NCBI RefSeq assembly: GCF_041956535.1 | Contig: NW_027192205.1 | Span: 266,468 to 306,460, forward strand | Direction of reading: 5' to 3' | DNA from: Calcarisporiella thermophila CBS 279.70 | Lineage: Eukaryota > Calcarisporiellomycota | Length of the DNA stretch: 39,993 nucleotides | Shown here: positions 22,886 through 34,503 of the stretch, in pieces | How the letters are laid out: each line of letters begins with the position of its first letter | Numbering within the stretch: position 1 is the first letter of the stretch | Translations under genes and position numbers: made by a program | The notes under the pieces: generated by a model | Seen by the model: only the letters and a program-made list of their open reading frames with translations | The model's database searches: none | What the model was told of the DNA's origin: nothing

Positions 22886-23603
22886 ATGATACCTTCTCTA
22901 GGAAGCGGTAGGGTATTCCATAATACATCATCTATCCGAGCTATTGTTCAGAGAACTTTGATATCGGTCATTAGGGCCACCGTTCGCGAACCCCTCTATG
23001 TACCCCTCCGGTTCGATCCAGCAACCGATGGCTCAGCCCATGACCCAACAAGCTTCGCAACCAACCCCGCAGTCGCCACAGCGTCCCCCAAAACGAATAC
23101 CAGTCGCTTCCCCGCGAAGAAAAATTGCGTATCTGTCTCGAAATGGCATATTCAACAACCTGTTTAATGCGGGAATGGATCCCGCCCACGGCATCCATTT
23201 GGATACAGAACAGATTCCTGCGCAGTATCGGCGAAGACAGAAGAAGCGAAGAGAGGGTAAGTGGAGGCTTTTTGGCGGAGGCTTGCTTAGACCTTATAAT
23301 AGAGAGGCCGAAAAGGATGAAGAGTGGGAGGATTATGAGACTCAGCAAGGCACAAGCACGCAACACTATCAACAGGGTCCCACGATGACGCCTCAGGCGC
23401 CAGTCATGCCCGGGGTGATGCCGCCAGGAATGGCGGCTCCCCAACAGCCTCTGGCTGGACAACCCACGTGGGTGGCCCCACAGATGCCGGTAGCTGGAAT
23501 GGTTCCGCCGGGAGTGAATGGTATGATGAATCCAGGCGTCCCACCACAATACGCAACCATGACATTTGGGCAGCCCTTTCCTGGCCACGGTCACTTTGTA
23601 TAA
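22886..23603 (+). CDS. Unrecognised Pro/Gln/Met-rich basic protein
   Basis: Preferred model: two exons, 22886-22907 and 22975-23603 (phase 1), 216 aa, beginning MIPSLGSGPPFANPSMYPSG. An unspliced alternative starts at the ATG at 22998 (201 aa). The protein is low-complexity at both ends (repeated QPM, QPTPQ, PGVMPPGM and PPG segments). A conserved-looking basic core at about residues 55-115 includes RRKIAYLSRNGIFNNLFNAG, then a RRRQKKRR cluster and WRLFGGGLLRPY. The RRRQKKRR cluster could be a nuclear localisation signal or nucleic-acid contact. No catalytic domain, signal peptide or membrane helix is seen. Family not recognised. Composition resembles RNA-binding or vesicle-associated adaptor proteins, which is only inference. 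Confidence 0.7.
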
Positions 23604-23945
23604 TAGGACCTATCAATCTTGTAGACACAAGGCTAGGGTCTTTTCGGCTCGCTCCATATTCACCACCACTCCTTAATTTTTTTTTCTTGGATGGAATAGT
23701 GATGCGAGCCGTTTACTCTTGGTGTTTATACAATTATTTGTTTATTTCTATTATAGTCCAGTTGGCTTATGTATAGTTCAAAGTATGCCAAAATAATAAA
23801 AAGTTAAGAAAGAATCCAACTGTTTCCATGGGGAAAGGATGCAGAGAAGAAGAAAATAGACATAGGTGGCCATGGTGTAATAGCTAGTATATGTACAAGA
23901 GGAAAAATTTTCATATGCCCATATAGTACAGAATTATATACTAGT
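23604..23945. other. Convergent intergenic spacer
   Basis: About 340 bp between the converging ends of the Pro/Gln-rich gene and the USP-like gene. It is AT-rich and I see nothing except probable terminator sequence. Confidence 0.5.
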
Positions 23946-24850
23946 TCAGTAATTCTTGTTGAAATTTTTTCGCAGAGCAAACTGCTCGGTGTAACGCTGT
24001 GCTTTGGTCTTGCGCTTGCGCTGCGGCGACCGCACGAAACAAATCGGCGCGATTTCATGCTTAAGAATAGTTTTGGGGTTGGAATCGAGGAAGTTATGCG
24101 TGCAGATGCCATTCACAATCATGGTCCATGAGCACTCGTGAGACTGGAGCATGGAGGGGTCACGAGTTAGCCATGAAGACAAGGGAAGAATGGATCAATG
24201 TGAGAGCATCATTACCTTTTCCAACAAAATTTTCTCTAGGGATCCGCACACCACATTCAGAGACAACATGAGACGAAAAGGAGAAGTCACCCCGAGCTCT
24301 TTCGTAAAAGTGGCCAGTTGCTCATAAACCTGCCTCACTGCTGATGGTGGGTGGCTGATATCTCTCTCGACATTTAGGACTATACCGCAAGAATCTATCT
24401 CAGCTTCATTCCGCTTAAATCGGCGAGAGCAATCAGAATCTTACCTCTCTTTTTCACAACACAAATAACTTCACATTCGTCACCCTCCCTCAACAAATTT
24501 CTAAAAGTCCACGATAATGCATAGAAATTCGTCCCGATGATAACCAGATACCGTCTCCCGTTCCTCTGCATTTCCTGTCCTCGGACCCCGAAAGTGAGGC
24601 GGCACGACATGGTCTTCGTGGTCTGAGAATGCTCCTCGCTGGTGACGACCAATCCCGCTTTCTCTTGCTCATTAGACTCATTGCCTGTTTCCGCGTCGGA
24701 GCCGAAATCAGATGGATGCGCATGTAAATTCCAAGCTGTATTCAGGCGCACCGTGTTGCGAGTGTCTTCATCGTCTTCCGTAGTGTCAGAATCTTCGCCA
24801 ACCGGGACGAGTTTGTCAGTAAAAGTGGGCTCTATTAACATCATAATCAT
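23946..24850 (-). CDS. Divergent universal-stress-protein-like protein
   Basis: Three exons on the minus strand: 24850-24445, 24394-24216, 24143-23946, phases consistent, 260 aa. An acidic Ser/Asp/Glu-rich N-terminus (SDTTEDDEDT) precedes a USP-like Rossmann fold: RRYLVIIGTNFYALSWTFRNL as first strand and helix, then DECEVICVVKK. The end of the fold reads TILKHEIAPICFVRSPQ, matching the usual last strand (PVPV-VVR). The ATP-binding G-x2-G-x9-G-S/T motif before it is missing, so this would be a non-nucleotide USP. A basic tail follows. The start is uncertain: ATGs at 24850, 24844 and 24841 are in frame, and an upstream exon is possible. The 50-nt intron (24444-24395) is the shortest here. Divergent from enolase-phosphatase with only 257 bp between starts. 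Confidence 0.7.
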
Positions 24851-25107
24851 ATGAATTATTCTATTTATCGGTAGGAGCTGGTGTGCAATAAGGAAAAAAA
24901 AAGAACTCGTTCTTGCAGCGTTTTTTTTTATCACGATTTATTACGAAAGAGCTGCAGCACATGCTAATGCATTCAACATTTCTTTTCCCAGATCGCTGGG
25001 ATAAACTGAGCCACAGATTCTAATCCATTCTGAAACATCTTTATTACCCTAAAAAGTGGTGTCATTTTTTTTGACTTTCTCGGGATTTCTTGTTGATGAA
25101 TACAATC
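24851..25107. promoter_or_regulatory. Compact bidirectional promoter (USP-like / E1)
   Basis: Only 257 bp separate the start codons of the divergent USP-like and enolase-phosphatase genes, so both promoters must overlap or lie within 5' UTRs. It contains A/T runs but no clear TATA box. Confidence 0.5.
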
Positions 25108-26139
<1,032 letters not shown>

Positions 26140-27110
26140 AAACACATGCTAGTCTATAAAGGCTTAATAACTAGCCCCTTCATTATAACAGGATAGAATA
26201 TTCCATGCCATGTGGCCTCTTTATGAGAGCGGTCTAGCTCTATGATTCTCCACTAACTGCCTGCTATTCCATTAAATGATTTTCTCTTAGAGCTCCAATT
26301 TGTATCCAATTTTAACGTGCCAAACATATCTCTTCACCATTTTACTTACAAACTGGTCGGTGTCTAGGCTCATGAATTTGAGCCGGGTCCTGCTGCGTGA
26401 TACTGGACCAGAAACAGATATAGCTCTGTGGGCTTATCCGAAGGTTTTCTTTTTAAGCAAACAACAAAGAAGCACGGTGAGGCTCTCAAGTGTCTGTGCC
26501 GGTCATGGCTGGGTGGAGTCCGCAGTCTGCTTGTAGCCTTACGATACCCGGAAAGCTTCAATTCCAAGTCAGAGGAACCCTTTCTTTCAGCGCATTCTCG
26601 ATTAATTTCTGAGCCCAAAAGAATTCGAAGTCGCTCCAACAAAAATTCAAATTTCAAATCTTTTTTCGAACATACTGAGAATTTCCATATTTTATATCCA
26701 TTTGCTATTTGTTACCAGGCTTCATTTAAGACCTAGATGATGAATTAAAATCGCATTATCTCGTTTGCCTTCTTTTCTTACATTCTCCCTATGATCCATC
26801 TTTTTCAGCACATCACTACCACCTCTCCGCTAACTCCATTAGAGTGGTAAGCACGGCTTTGAAGGACGCGCTCTTCATAGAATTCTTGATTGATTTCTCA
26901 CCTCTATTTCCTCTTCTTTCAATCAATTCACCTCAACCCCCTTTTTTCTTTCCCTGGATTCGGATAGATCCCATATTGAATTACTTTCCAATCATTCATT
27001 CGTTATATTAAAACTGCTATTGATCACATCCTTGTAAACATTTTATTTTTATCTTTCCGTGATTTCAACCTTTTGGTTGGAAAAGCACTAGCGAATTGAT
27101 TGATATAGAT
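26140..27110. other. Intergenic region upstream of the kinase
   Basis: Nearly 1 kb. Overlapping short frames around 26300-26740 on both strands show no recognisable domain. The right 300 bp is pyrimidine- and AT-rich, as expected for a fungal promoter and long 5' UTR. Confidence 0.5.
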
Positions 27111-30100
27111 ATGAATGGAACCTCACGAGCACTAAATGATAGAAATCGACGGGCCAAGGTACGTCTACGAGTGTTGGTTTAGAAGTAGGAGTTCGTGGTT
27201 GATTTGTCTGTTCCTTGTTATAGCTTTCCGCTGATTATCAAGAGCTTCTTGCCAAACTTTCCAGCCCAGATGTGTTTATGGTTGGCAATTATACCCTTGA
27301 TAAAACAATAGGTGAAGGTATGACTTATCATGTTGGCTCATAACACGCTCAGACATCTTACCTGACAATATGAAGGATCCTATGGCAAAGTGAAGCTCGG
27401 CTTGCATCGTTTAACCGGTCAAAAAGTGAGATTAGATCTCCCTACCCTGGATCATCGCTTATCTAATGTACCCCTTTTGTATACCAGGCTGCCATCAAAA
27501 AAATCTCAAAGCGTCATGCCCCACTCATCACTCGCGAAATCTTCCATCACCAACGTTTAGAACACCCAAATATTGTTCGCCTGTTAGAGATTCTCACTAC
27601 AGAAAATTATATTTATGTTGTGACCGAGTATTGCCCAAACGGAGAACTCTTCGACCATTTAATTGACAAGGGACGAGTGTCCGAGCGCACAGCACAGCGC
27701 TGGTTCCGGCAGCTTTGCAGCGCGGTGAAATATTGTCATGAGTTGAAGGTCGTGCACCGGTAACTAGGCTTCGTCGGCAATTTTTCTCTGCTACTCAGCG
27801 ATAACTTTGTTTCTCTTTTTTTTTTTCCTTTTTTTTCTTTCCTTAGTGACCTGAAACTGGAAAATATCTTGTTGGACGCAGATATGAACCTAAAGCTTGT
27901 GGACTTTAGCTTTAGTCGCGAGTGTGAGAGCCGACGAATGCTTGACACATTTTGTGGGAGCGTGGCCTACGCTGCTCCTGAAATGATAAAAGGACGGAAA
28001 TACTCTGGCCCAGGTGAATCCCCCCCGAAGTGCTTTGGATTCCTGGATGGCTATTAATCTCCTCCACTCATTTTGTTAGAGGCGGACATTTGGTCCCTTG
28101 GCGTGATTCTGTACACGTTATTATGTGGATATCTTCCTTTCGATGATGATGTGGAGGCCAACATTCACGCACAGATTCTTTCACTGGACTATGAGCTGCC
28201 AGAATTCTTAACCGAGGGTAAGCGAGCCTGCGAGTATAATTTGACCTGCTAAAAATAACCTTCTTGGCCGTATTTTATTTTGTTTTCCATATATATCAGA
28301 GAGCCGGGATCTCATCTCTCGTATCCTCAAAATTGAACCCAGTGAGCGCATCACCATGAATCAAATCATGGCTCACCCTTGGCTACAAATGAAGCTCTCG
28401 AGCAGAGTGCTGGGGGTCAATGGGGGCGATGATACTGAATCTTGCTGTAGCCGCCGAAACTCCACCTCCTCTAATCGATCACATACCCTCCGGCGAAGCT
28501 TGAGTAGCGATCGCATGAAGAAGCAACACGCACGATACCCTACCATTAGCCAACCCTCTCCTGCAGAGACAAACAGGGGGCTTTTTTCTCCCACGGATAC
28601 CATGACGTCGCCCCCATCCTCCGCCACATTTGCCGGTCTTGTTAATGGTGTGGGCGATATGCTAACGCCAACGGGAACGGGGCTCTCATGGCTGTATGAT
28701 GAAATCCCGCCCACGCCCATCTTTCCTGGTAACTTGAAAGAGCAACACTTGATTGCTTCGCTGGCAGCAGCAGGGCTGGATGTCGCGACAATCACACAGA
28801 GCGTGCGCTCGCGCACTTCAGACCCGGCTAGCGGGCTGTGGTATTTGCTGCTGGAAAAGGCGCAAAAGGATGATTCGAGCGACGAGAATGACCCATGCTG
28901 CCCACCCCCGCCCTCCAACGGTGCACCCCTATCCAAGCTGGACTTCAGGGAGGAAATGGAAGCGATGGGGCGAAGTGAGGCCGAGCAGACCTCGGTGGAG
29001 TACAGCGCGATCCCTCCAACCTTGTCGCACCGTTCGGCCCCTGCAACCCCCAATCCTAGCTTGCCCACCTCTCCAAACCCGCCGCTTACCCCACGCACCC
29101 TTAAGTTTACCTCTATGTTTAATAAGCTTCAGCAGTCCACGACCAAGGTTGGCTCCCCCACCTCACATCCACTGATGCATCGCAACAGTAAAGATGGTGG
29201 GCCACGGACCACCTCTGAGGTCGGGGTTGGTGCTGGGGCCAACCACTGGTTTACTTCTCTAAAATTCCTCTGGAGCCGTGTCGGGACCGATCGCCCGCGA
29301 TCGCTTGACATTGGTTCGCTTACTGGCAACCCGAAACGCGGTACCCCTGGAAGCGGAACCTCTAAGGTGAAACGAGCAGGCCATCGTCACCACCGCAGCT
29401 TGAGTGATAGCATGAAGGGCCTGCCCAAGGAGCAGATGCTGAGCTGGCTGTCCGACGGAGAGGAACAAAAGCAGCAGATCGGTGGCCTGAAAAATGCCCT
29501 TGCTTCGGAACAGCCGGGCGCTAATGCCCTAATTTCAGCCAAAGGCTCCCCGCCAAAACAGCAGGTGAATGAGGAGGCAAATAAGGGTCCCCATCCGCCC
29601 CCAATGTCACCGCTTCCTTCCTCTAGAACGATACCTTTATCGGCCGTTGAGTTGCGATCCCCTACCTCAACACCGCTCTATCATTCGTCCTCCTTTGGTG
29701 CCCGGAGGCGTAGTCTTCAGCTAGTTGACCATAACACCGCGAGTGAGAATGGAAGCCGTAGTTCTTCTACCGGTGCAGAGGCGAATGCTCCAGCGAGGAG
29801 CGCCGAGGAGAAGCAGGGTTTTTCACGAAACATTAAAGGCTTAACGCTAAATGGCCTTGCCACGCATAGTGCCAATGGAGGAGAGGGGGCAAAAAACATC
29901 CTCCATGGAATTCAGGTTCTTCGGAGGGCAGCCACACTGGACACCGCGGTTCGAGATGCATACCGGCGTGACACTCATCAGAAAGGGCAGGCACAAGGCC
30001 ACACGCTGGAGCTGATGTCTGAGAAAAATGACAGCCACCAGCCGAAAACACCCCCTGCCGCGATCACAAGCCATCGAACATTTGTGGAGGACAACACCAA

Positions 30101-30824
30101 GATGAGCGGCTTCAGGCCCCAGCTTCGGACGTCGAGTTCCGACTCGAATACTAGAGAATCGGATAAGACCCTCAGGCCTCACTCACACCCTCAAGTTGAG
30201 AAAAGAGCCGAAGCTCAAGCCAACTCCAAAATGGGGATGGCTATGACGGTGCAACGGGATAACACGGTGAGCAATAGCGAAGCGACCTCTCGCCCTTCCC
30301 CTACTCATAGTACCATCCCAGAGCCTTCATCGCCAGTCTCCTCGGCCTTAACGTCCCGGAATACCAAGTCCTCCAGCCCCTCTTCCAAAACTGCAACCTC
30401 GGTCGTTACAAATGCTATTGGCAATGTTTCCCCGCAGCGGCGAAGGGCTAACTCGCTGCAGCGGCGAGCCAATAGGAGCGCCAACCTGGATTCTATTGGA
30501 GAAGAATTGGAGAATAGTTCGCCGTCTCGTAATAATAACCAATTGCGCAACGCAACCAGAGAGCCTACCCAGAATCACCAGACACCCCGCCCCAATATGA
30601 CCAAAGTTAATGGAAGCGTGGAGAGATCCTCGTTTGGTCGACATCGTAGTGGATATTCATCCTCCCCCCTCAAACAATCGTATGCATACAGCCAGCACAA
30701 TGAGAGACGTGTTGAGGCCGGCAAGGGCTCCTTGGGGACACGGAGACGGGCGACAGTGAATGGTGGAATGGGAATCGGGCGGGTCATCCTAGAGGAGGAA
30801 GAAGAGGAGGAGGGGGAGGAGTAA
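27111..30824 (+). CDS. Ser/Thr protein kinase, CAMKL type (HUNK/KIN4-like)
   Basis: Seven exons: 27111-27158, 27224-27317, 27376-27425, 27488-27759, 27847-28013, 28080-28217, 28300-30824, in phase, 1097 aa. The N-terminal kinase domain spans about residues 39-285: glycine loop GEGSYGKV, ATP-binding Lys68 (AAIKK), HRDLKLEN with Asp156, and APE as YAAPEM. The DFG motif reads DFS (Asp174, Phe175, Ser176), so Mg-binding Asp is kept but Gly is replaced. A UBA-like segment at about 404-445 ([20 protein letters not shown], then GLWYLLLEK) resembles the region after the kinase domain in AMPK-related kinases. The remaining ~650 residues are Ser/Pro/Thr-rich and disordered, ending in a Glu run. Likely a polarity, cell-cycle or stress kinase. 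Confidence 0.94.
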
Positions 30825-31351
30825 TCGTGCTTTCATTTTCTTCTTTTTTTAAATTTAGATTTTGTCTTGTTGTTCTACACTTGTAATTTTATTTATATAA
30901 TTATTCCTTTAGCTCATCCTCATTTATTTCAATGTGTATTTTTTTTTTTTCCTTTCGGCTTATTTCCTTTGTTATTAATTTGCCATTCTCTTGCGGTTCT
31001 CTGTCTAAACCCTCCCTTTTTTGCACTTGTTTTTGTTATCTTGGTTCTGGATTTCTAACATGAATCTCTGTCAGAATAAGATAGCCTCTATGTTAACTCT
31101 ACTCTACTCCATGACAGCTGCGTGAGCTTCCATCCCGCCGATGCGATTCCTGGACACATACTAGAGCATCTACCAACTTTATTAAGTCCCATTCCTCTTT
31201 GGAAACCATCTACTTTTATTTTAATAAACCAAATCTTCCCCGAGAAACATGTTGCCAAAAAAGAATTTGACCAGGAATAATTACTATGACCAATTTAATA
31301 CACTCAGACCAATCTTTGCCACTTTTCCAGTGTCTTCAATTTCCACTCACC
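30825..31351. other. Intergenic spacer between kinase and hydrolase
   Basis: About 530 bp, T-rich in the left half (kinase 3' UTR and terminator). No coding frame of note. The right part should contain the hydrolase promoter. Confidence 0.55.
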
Positions 31352-32780
31352 ATGGACTATCTCAAGGTAAGCAAAGTAAAAGCGGCTTTTCATTTGGACG
31401 ATACATCCAATAAATACCATTCCTATATGCATGCCGCCTCCTGACCAGGATGTGTACTCCTTGTTGAAAGGGTGTACTCTTCTAGGTATCCCATTTCTCT
31501 TGTTCTCATTCAGCCGGGGCTGATGTAGCTAACGATGGATTATTTTCTTGTGGTTCGGTGACCATTGCATTAGTCTTGAAATCAACCAAGCTCTCCATCG
31601 ATTACTTGGTGGGTGGCCAGGTTGTTCGCCAGGGCTACTTTTCTTCTCTCTTCGCGTGTGCTGGACGCTCCTTTCTACGGCGTCGGAAAAATGCCACCGC
31701 GTTTGTGCTGAACCTCTACTTTTTCCTCGACACAAGACTCGCCTGGTTTATCTGGCCGAATTCTTGGACCCACTGGATAAAAGAACGGGACTTCCGAGGG
31801 CACTGGATTCAAAAGAGCGGAGAAAAAGCGGATATCGCCATCCTCTACGCACACGGTAGGGTGGCGGCCGTCCCGATTCTGAATAAAACTCCCCATATTA
31901 ATGTCTACATTGGTCTAGGGGGCGGGTTTATCTACGGCCATGACCTTATGTGGATGCCTTCCTTTGTTGCATGGATCCAACAGATCAAGAAGGAGACGGG
32001 GAAAAACGCGGCCATCCTTAGCCTAGAATACCGCAAGTGTTTTGGTGTAGGGAATCTTTCTTTGTTTTCTGTGCTAAGAGTCTATCCTTACTTTTTAGCG
32101 CTTGCTCCAAAACGAATCTACCCCACTCAGCAGTTGGAGTATTTGGCCGCCTACGACTATCTACTACACCAAAAGCAGATCCCAGCGGATAAACTCATAT
32201 TCGGTAAGGTTTCTGGTTATTCCCATTCCCACTACGCGTAGACTCATCCGTCTCTCCCCCGCCCCCCCGTCATCCCATGTCAATAATAGCCGGGGATGAC
32301 GCGGGAGGGAATCTTGCACTTTGCAGTGCCCTCAAACTCCACTTTAACCTCGAGCATGAACTTGAGAATGCGACTCCCTTGCCCGCGGCTCTCTTCCTCA
32401 TCTCCCCCTGGGTCAACATGGCCCATGTCTCCCGCTCGATGTACCAAAACTTCGGCTACGACTACCTCTATCCACCCAGCCTCAACCAGTGGCGCGACAC
32501 CTATCTTCCAAAAGGGTACTCCTATCTCGACACCGATGCTTCCCCACTCCACGCCGCCAGCTTCAAAGGGCTGCCCCCCACGCTCCTTGCTTTCGGCGGG
32601 CTGGAGGTGTTCCATGATGACTTGGTCATGCTTGCCAGGCGTCTGCGGGATTCCCGAGTGGGGGTTGACGTGTGGCTCGAGGAGAAGGGCATCCACGATT
32701 TTTGCCTCCTGATGCGGAGGGATGTGCACCGTGGGGCGGAAAAGTTGACCAAATTCATCAAGGAGTACGTGGGTTTGTAG
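31352..32780 (+). CDS. HSL-type alpha/beta hydrolase with Asp at the nucleophile position
   Basis: Alpha/beta-hydrolase of the hormone-sensitive-lipase/esterase family (steryl acetyl hydrolase-like). Six exons: 31352-31366, 31449-31485, 31574-31855, 31919-32032, 32099-32203, 32290-32780, in phase, 347 aa. Oxyanion motif HGGGF at 111-115, then EYPLAP (family YxLAP), SPWVNM, and the acid/His part GGLEVFHDD (Glu290) and IHDF (His320). The nucleophile elbow, normally GDSAGG, reads GDDAGG, with Asp188 instead of Ser. Intron 4 (32033-32098) appears to use a GC donor (GCAAGT). Introns 3 and 4 are multiples of three with no stop. The N-terminal 100 residues hold hydrophobic helices that may anchor it to a membrane. 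It is probably catalytically dead, or uses a different chemistry. Confidence 0.9.
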
Positions 32781-32983
32781 GGATTTGAGCGTTTCTATAA
32801 GGGGGTTTGTTCAGACCACCGAAATTTTATTACAACTGTCCATACTTGTATCCTTAATAGCGATAGTGTCTGTCCCTGCTTTTGTGTTCATTGTATAATT
32901 ACCAAATGTCTCTTACTAATACTGTTAGCAGCTAAATAAAATGTATATAGAAATGAAAGTGGGCCGATGTACTGAGCTCGTGC

Positions 32984-33764
32984 CTATGACCAAGCGTAGT
33001 ACTCCTTTGGCAGCACACAGACGGGCGCCGTGAACACGGAATTTAACACGTCCTTGCTATCGAAATAAAGAGAGGAGTTGGCTTCTCTTCGTTTCACATC
33101 AAGCAAACTCTGCCCCCTCTTCCCATCTCCAATTACCTTTCTCCCCCTCGCACCTGCACCACCAGCCGAAACCAGCCGCCCATCCGTACCCCGAGCGACG
33201 GAAAACTGAACCGCAGGCACTCTCCATAAATGGACTTGGTCACCTCCGCCTTTGCTAATCGATCCCCCACGAGGAGATCGACATCTTTATCTGGTATCTT
33301 CTCGTAGATGGGATACCCGCTCACGTTGGCAGCATAGACATAGGCCATAAGCCCCTCGGCAGCCTTCTCCAAGCTACTTAGAAAAGGGGAGAAGAGCCCT
33401 GTTAGTTCCTAGGAGGGGACCAGACAATAGGATAGACGCAGGGTCTCTCCTCTCCCACTTTCCTCCCCGGTAAGCAGGAGACATTCGAAGTGAGGGTGAG
33501 ATCCTGTTAGGTTCTCTACTTTACTCTTTGACAAAATTCCCCTTGTCATCTATCGGCGAACAGAAGATAACCAGGGGCGACTGCAGCTTGTTTGTGTCCG
33601 ACACTTCGTCCTTTTCTTGGAGCGCGAGGCCAAAATTGGGTTGCTGGGCAATCTGAAGCCAGTAGCTTATCAGGATGAAGAGAGGTAAGCAAAGGTAAGA
33701 GAAAACCACCCGCCAGAGGGAGAGCTCAGCACACTGGGGGAGAAGACACTTACTAATAACCCAT
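32984..33764 (-). CDS. Miniature velvet-domain protein, copy 1
   Basis: Four exons on the minus strand: 33764-33754, 33665-33525, 33373-33137, 33056-32984. All introns are phase 2 and give 153 aa. Velvet landmarks in order: first strand YYWLQIAQQP (family L-x-V-x-QQP), SPLVIFCSPIDDKG (the PPPIVQL strand), LLVGDRLAKAEV (LVGxxxAxAxxL), LRFSFPSLGVRMGGWFRLVVQV (the F-F-PDLSVRxEGxFRLxF core), and a last strand SVFTAPVCVLP. The N-terminal AR-x-CG and RRPIDPPP parts are missing or degraded. It is barely longer than one velvet domain, with no extra regions. Velvet proteins are fungal NF-kB-like regulators that dimerise and bind DNA. That role is inferred here. The first exon is only 11 nt. Confidence 0.74.
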
Positions 33765-34503
33765 ACTTCACAAGAGGAGACTCTGCATAATATCCCTGGG
33801 GGAGTAGTTGGTATTTGGCGGAAGTCGAGCAGGATATCAGAAAAAAATAGAGGTGGGTTGGAACCAGGGAGGAGGAGGGAGGGGTCATCAGGGCGCTATT
33901 ATAACTTTTCCACTGCATAGCGGCCGGGATTACGTCTCTACCGCTTGTTCATGCATGAAAACAGTGCCGTTCCGGATTAGGTTCTTGTAAGAGGATGACG
34001 AAAGCGGCCGTGAGAAATAGGGAGCCCTCGCCGAGAGATCCTCGAGGAGAGATCTAAACGAAAAGGTGCCGGCATCCGGGGGAGGAGGGACAAGACATGG
34101 AATGGGTCAGCGCTAAGATGGGAGCGGAGTCGAAAAAGAGGGTTACTCGCCATCTGCGAAGTTTATATTGCTGGGGAGTGCGCGTGATATCACTTTGGAT
34201 TTCTATTTTATTTCTGTTCTGTTTTCCCCTCGTAAAGGCTGTTCAGAGTTTTTTTGGGGACACTCGCATGCACATGTCAAACTGAACACAATAAAAGGAA
34301 AACAGCGGATGAAATGCAGGCATTAGACAATAAGAAGGAAACACCGGAATGACATGGAAAAGCATGGAAAGAACATGAAGAGACATGAAAAAGTAAACAC
34401 AACCAGTCCATCAATAAATAAAACAAAAGAATGAGATGAGATACAAGGCTGCTGTCGTTGCAATAAAGTTCAAGCACCCTCTGGAACTTCCTCCCACACC
34501 AAA
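33765..34503. other. Spacer between the two velvet genes
   Basis: About 740 bp between the end of copy 2 and the start of copy 1, both minus strand. A frame at 34097-34285 (+) looks random. A TATAATA sequence on the minus strand near 33897-33903 lies about 135 bp upstream of the copy 1 ATG and could be its core promoter. Confidence 0.45.

Noticed and set aside
22971-23594. 207-codon minus-strand frame
   Set aside because: Antisense to the Pro/Gln-rich protein. The plus frame has the TATA boxes, a splice-consistent start and a protein-like core.
28373-29098. 241-codon minus-strand frame
   Set aside because: It lies inside the kinase coding exon on the opposite strand. The plus strand has continuous, homologous coding; the antisense frame is a composition artefact.
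34097-34285. 62-codon plus-strand frame with a hydrophobic stretch
   Set aside because: It lies in the spacer between the velvet genes, has no homology, and is most likely chance.
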